DNA from: Pseudanabaena cinerea FACHB-1277
Lineage (GTDB): Bacteria > Cyanobacteriota > Cyanobacteriia > Pseudanabaenales > Pseudanabaenaceae
Reading direction: 5' to 3'
Length of the DNA stretch: 36,599 nt
Assembly: GCF_014696345.1 (NCBI RefSeq)
Contig: NZ_JACJPY010000041.1
Coordinates: 1-36,599 of the forward strand
The notes below the pieces were generated by a model that did no database searches, had not been told where the DNA came from, and worked only from the letters and a program-made list of their open reading frames with translations. Both the position numbers and the translations under genes were made by a program. Shown in pieces: positions 34,665 through 36,599 of the stretch. Position 1 is the first letter of the stretch. Each line of letters starts with the position of its first letter.

Positions 34665-35555
34665 ATGCGTTTCGATTTATCCAATGTTTTGACGGGTACG
34701 GCAATTGTGGCAGCGATCACCATTAGTCAACCGATGGCAGCATCAGCAAAAACAGCCAAGGAAGTTGCTCAAGTCGCCGTACCAACCACTGTCCGCATTG
34801 ACAATCCATTAGGAACAAATCTGGGTGGTTCTGGCGTGATTATTGCCAAGAGTGGTAACACTTATACCGTTTTGACCTGCAATCATGTGGTCAAAAATTC
34901 TAGCCTCGATTACAAAATCTATACCAGCAAGAAGAAGACTTATAATGTGACGCAAGTTATCCATTTGCCGAAAACTGCGGGCGATCTCGATTTGGCGATC
35001 GTCAAGTTTGAAAGTCCTGACGAACAAGCAGTTGCGCCAATTTCCGATTCTGATGAAGCCAGCATTGGTTCGGGGGTTTATATCTCTGGATATCCCATGT
35101 CCATTGAAGTAGCAGGAGAACGTGAGTATGAGTTTACCAACGGACAGGTTTCTAGCCGTCCTGATAAGCGCCCAGGGGGCTACACAATGCGCTACACCGC
35201 CGTTACCAGAAGGGGGATGAGTGGTGGACCCGTATTTGATGTCAGTGGTCGCGTGGTGGGAATTCATGGTCAAGGCGATCGCGAGAAAGAATCAACCGCA
35301 AGTGGTGTGGAAATTAAAACAGGTTTGAATGCTGCCGTTCCTGTGAATAGTTTTACAGCGATTATGCCTTCGCTCAATTTGAATAAATCCGATCTTGCCT
35401 TTGATAATTCTAAGCCTGACGACACGCCGACAACTAAACCCACTCGCGAAGAGGTGAGGAGTTGGGAGCAGGACTTTGCATTGGCTGTGGGTGTCGGTGT
35501 TTTGAGGCAGATTGGTGTGCCTGTGCCATCATTTATCCCTGGCTTCCGTTTTTAG
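34665..35555 (+). CDS. Secreted trypsin-like serine protease (S1 family)
   Basis: A 296-residue protease with a cleavable signal peptide (1-28, ending MAASA|KT). The triad is His74 in TCNHVVKN, Asp109 in AGDLDLAIVKFE, Ser186 in RRGMSGGPVFDVSG. The start is firm: AGGAG lies 7 bases before the ATG. It parallels the preceding gene in fold and in motifs such as SGNTYTVLT, so the two are tandem paralogues, but this copy is fully secreted and has a C-terminal tail (about residues 240-296) rich in Pro and charged residues. No PDZ domain. Substrate unknown; the neighbouring COP23 protein is a possible partner. Confidence 0.85.
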   Translation: MRFDLSNVLTGTAIVAAITISQPMAASAKTAKEVAQVAVPTTVRIDNPLGTNLGGSGVIIAKSGNTYTVLTCNHVVKNSSLDYKIYTSKKKTYNVTQVIHLPKTAGDLDLAIVKFESPDEQAVAPISDSDEASIGSGVYISGYPMSIEVAGEREYEFTNGQVSSRPDKRPGGYTMRYTAVTRRGMSGGPVFDVSGRVVGIHGQGDREKESTASGVEIKTGLNAAVPVNSFTAIMPSLNLNKSDLAFDNSKPDDTPTTKPTREEVRSWEQDFALAVGVGVLRQIGVPVPSFIPGFRF

Positions 35556-35565
35556 TGATAGCTTC

Positions 35566-35675
35566 GTAGGATGTGTTAGTGCAACGTAACGCATCAATTG
35601 CATAAAGCAATTGCATAAAGCAATTGCATAAAGTGCTTAAAGATGATCGGTTATGCGATCGCTAACCCATCCTAC
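35566..35675. repeat. MITE-like inverted-repeat element with internal 13-bp triplication
   Basis: GTAGGATGTGTTAG (35566-35579) pairs with CTAACCCATCCTAC (35662-35675) with one mismatch, giving a 110-bp element with 14-bp ends. Inside, CAATTGCATAAAG is repeated three times head to tail (35595-35607, 35608-35620, 35621-35633). The TAGGATG...GCAACGTAACGCATC sequence is of a kind widespread as small interspersed elements in bacterial intergenic DNA. It lies between the second protease and the HsdR-like gene. Confidence 0.7.
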
Positions 35676-35727
35676 ATTTAACCAAAATATAAATTTGATA
35701 AATTTGAATTGATTTAGGAGAAAAATC

Positions 35728-36378
35728 ATGGTTCAAACATTACAAGCCTCAAGACTGAATTTATATGATGTGAAAGCAAAATTTCATATTCGTCAAGGTC
35801 AAAACGATCGCTTTTTTACACTATTACTGCAAGATGCGCCTGCCCTAAGTGATCTTGAGAAACAAATTTTGGATCGCACGAAACAGCAATATCTCTATCT
35901 TGCCGAGCGTCCGCTTTTGGAAGTAACGGTCAAGATGGTTACTCTGTCACCTTTGCTGTCGTTGGCAGGATTTTACGAGCCACCTTTTTATACAACTTTA
36001 GAAGAATCCATTGAGGTGGTGTCTCAGGACGGTGCAGAAACAGTGCGGGGACAGATTGATGTTTTGGTTTTACAAAATACGATTTGGGTGGTGGTAATTG
36101 AAGCGAAAAGCATTCAATATGATGTGATGATGGCGTTGCCACAAGCCTTGACTTATATGATATCTAGTCCCCAGCGATCGCCTGAAATAGATTCTAAAAA
36201 AGATTTATTTGGCATGATTACCAATGGGCGCGAGTTTCGTTTTATTAAACTCAATTCAGAAGTCGAGCTAACCTATACACTATCTAAGGTTTTTTCGCTT
36301 TCAGAAACAGAAAATCACTTATATGATGTCTTGCAAATCCTCAAGGCGATCGCGCAAATTATTCTCGAAGATTCTTGA
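35728..36378 (+). CDS. HsdR N-terminal-like PD-(D/E)xK nuclease domain protein
   Basis: A 216-residue protein resembling the isolated N-terminal nuclease domain of type I restriction subunit R. Catalytic residues are visible: Asp111 in RGQIDVLVL, Glu125 and Lys127 in VVIEAKSIQYD, followed by the helix ALPQALTYM and GMITNGREFRFIKL, as in HSDR_N family members. No helicase domain follows, and no hsdM or hsdS gene is nearby, so this is an orphan. Such solitary genes are common in cyanobacteria and their function is unknown; it may be a nuclease or a relic. TAGGAG lies 8 bases before the ATG, supporting the start. Confidence 0.8.
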   Translation: MVQTLQASRLNLYDVKAKFHIRQGQNDRFFTLLLQDAPALSDLEKQILDRTKQQYLYLAERPLLEVTVKMVTLSPLLSLAGFYEPPFYTTLEESIEVVSQDGAETVRGQIDVLVLQNTIWVVVIEAKSIQYDVMMALPQALTYMISSPQRSPEIDSKKDLFGMITNGREFRFIKLNSEVELTYTLSKVFSLSETENHLYDVLQILKAIAQIILEDS

Positions 36379-36476
36379 TAGTGTTTAATTTATTTAGGAG
36401 CTATTCCCCAGAAGTGTTGAATCAGACATGAGGTTATCCTAAAGATGGACACACTACTCCTGCAAAAAGCGTGATT

Positions 36477-36599
36477 TCAGCTTAATATCACCATCTTTCT
36501 AAACCAATGTACATAACTGATATTCTCACTCATGAATGCTTGTAAATACCTCAGTTTATCTAACATCTTACAGCCAAACTCTTTTGGTATCTCTACTAG
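36477..36599 (-). CDS. Possible C-terminal fragment of a minus-strand gene running off the window
   Basis: From the window edge a minus-strand frame stays open for 40 codons to a TGA at 36477-36479 (EIPKEFGCKMLDKLRYLQAF...VHWFRKMVILS). It has protein-like composition but I recognise no family, and 40 open codons can occur by chance. The rest of 36379-36476 shows nothing. Confidence 0.2.
   Translation of the reverse strand, partial: LVEIPKEFGCKMLDKLRYLQAFMSENISYVHWFRKMVILS

Noticed and set aside
35595-35633. CRISPR or origin iterons
   Set aside because: Three 13-bp units without spacers inside a small inverted-repeat element, with no replication gene nearby.
35728-36378. Type I restriction-modification system
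   Set aside because: Only an HsdR N-terminal-like domain is present, with no helicase, HsdM or HsdS.

Overview
The window comes from a cyanobacterium. The palindrome GCGATCGC (HIP1) recurs in most genes on both sides. There are also PatA-type response regulators with a Pil/Tax-type chemotaxis gene order, a COP23-family secreted protein, and Uma2 and DUF4926 proteins. A filamentous, Pseudanabaena-like organism is a guess. No rRNA, tRNA, CRISPR array or complete insertion sequence was seen.

Layout. (1) 200-3438, minus strand: an alpha/beta hydrolase whose 3' end overlaps a NACHT NTPase with an N-terminal HTH-like segment (STAND type, a known antiphage architecture). (2) 3785-13122, plus strand: a chemotaxis cluster with two PatA-like regulators in tandem, a CheY, a CheW and a very large chemoreceptor whose signalling domain is followed by about 1,000 residues of acidic low-complexity sequence. 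(3) 13158-28018: a defence island, transcribed mostly on the minus strand, against the chemotaxis genes. In transcription order it holds a DUF499-type ATPase, a 142-residue unknown protein, a DUF1156-type Zn-ribbon DNA methylase, a DUF4926 protein, a Uma2 nuclease-like protein and a PLD-SNF2 helicase. Between the 142-residue gene and the methylase lies an antiparallel plus-strand pair, an AAA+ ATPase and a subtilisin-like protease, which matches the ietAS defence pair. (4) 28797-33079, plus strand: a second chemoreceptor and a hybrid CheA, which complete the chemotaxis pathway. (5) 33123-36378, plus strand: a COP23 protein, two trypsin-like proteases and a PD-(D/E)xK protein resembling the N-terminus of type I restriction HsdR.

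How the parts fit. The two chemotaxis blocks share orientation and complement each other (PatA, CheY, CheW and receptor on the left; receptor and CheA on the right). The simplest reading is one pil/tax locus split by a defence insertion of about 15.5 kb. Both edges of the insertion carry broken genes: a 40-codon Uma2-like tail on the left and a CutA-like tail on the right. Inside the island a family of short palindromes (GCAAGC-N5-GCTTGC type) sits in intergenic DNA and also in frame within the helicase and DUF499 genes.

The most notable candidate system is the DUF499 / DUF1156 methylase / PLD-SNF2 helicase locus, related to DISARM by its parts, with an ietAS-like module embedded in the opposite orientation. 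The individual families are known. The exact combination, the 142-residue protein and the Uma2 and DUF4926 accessories deserve attention. All function calls rest on motif reading from the translated sequence without database searches.
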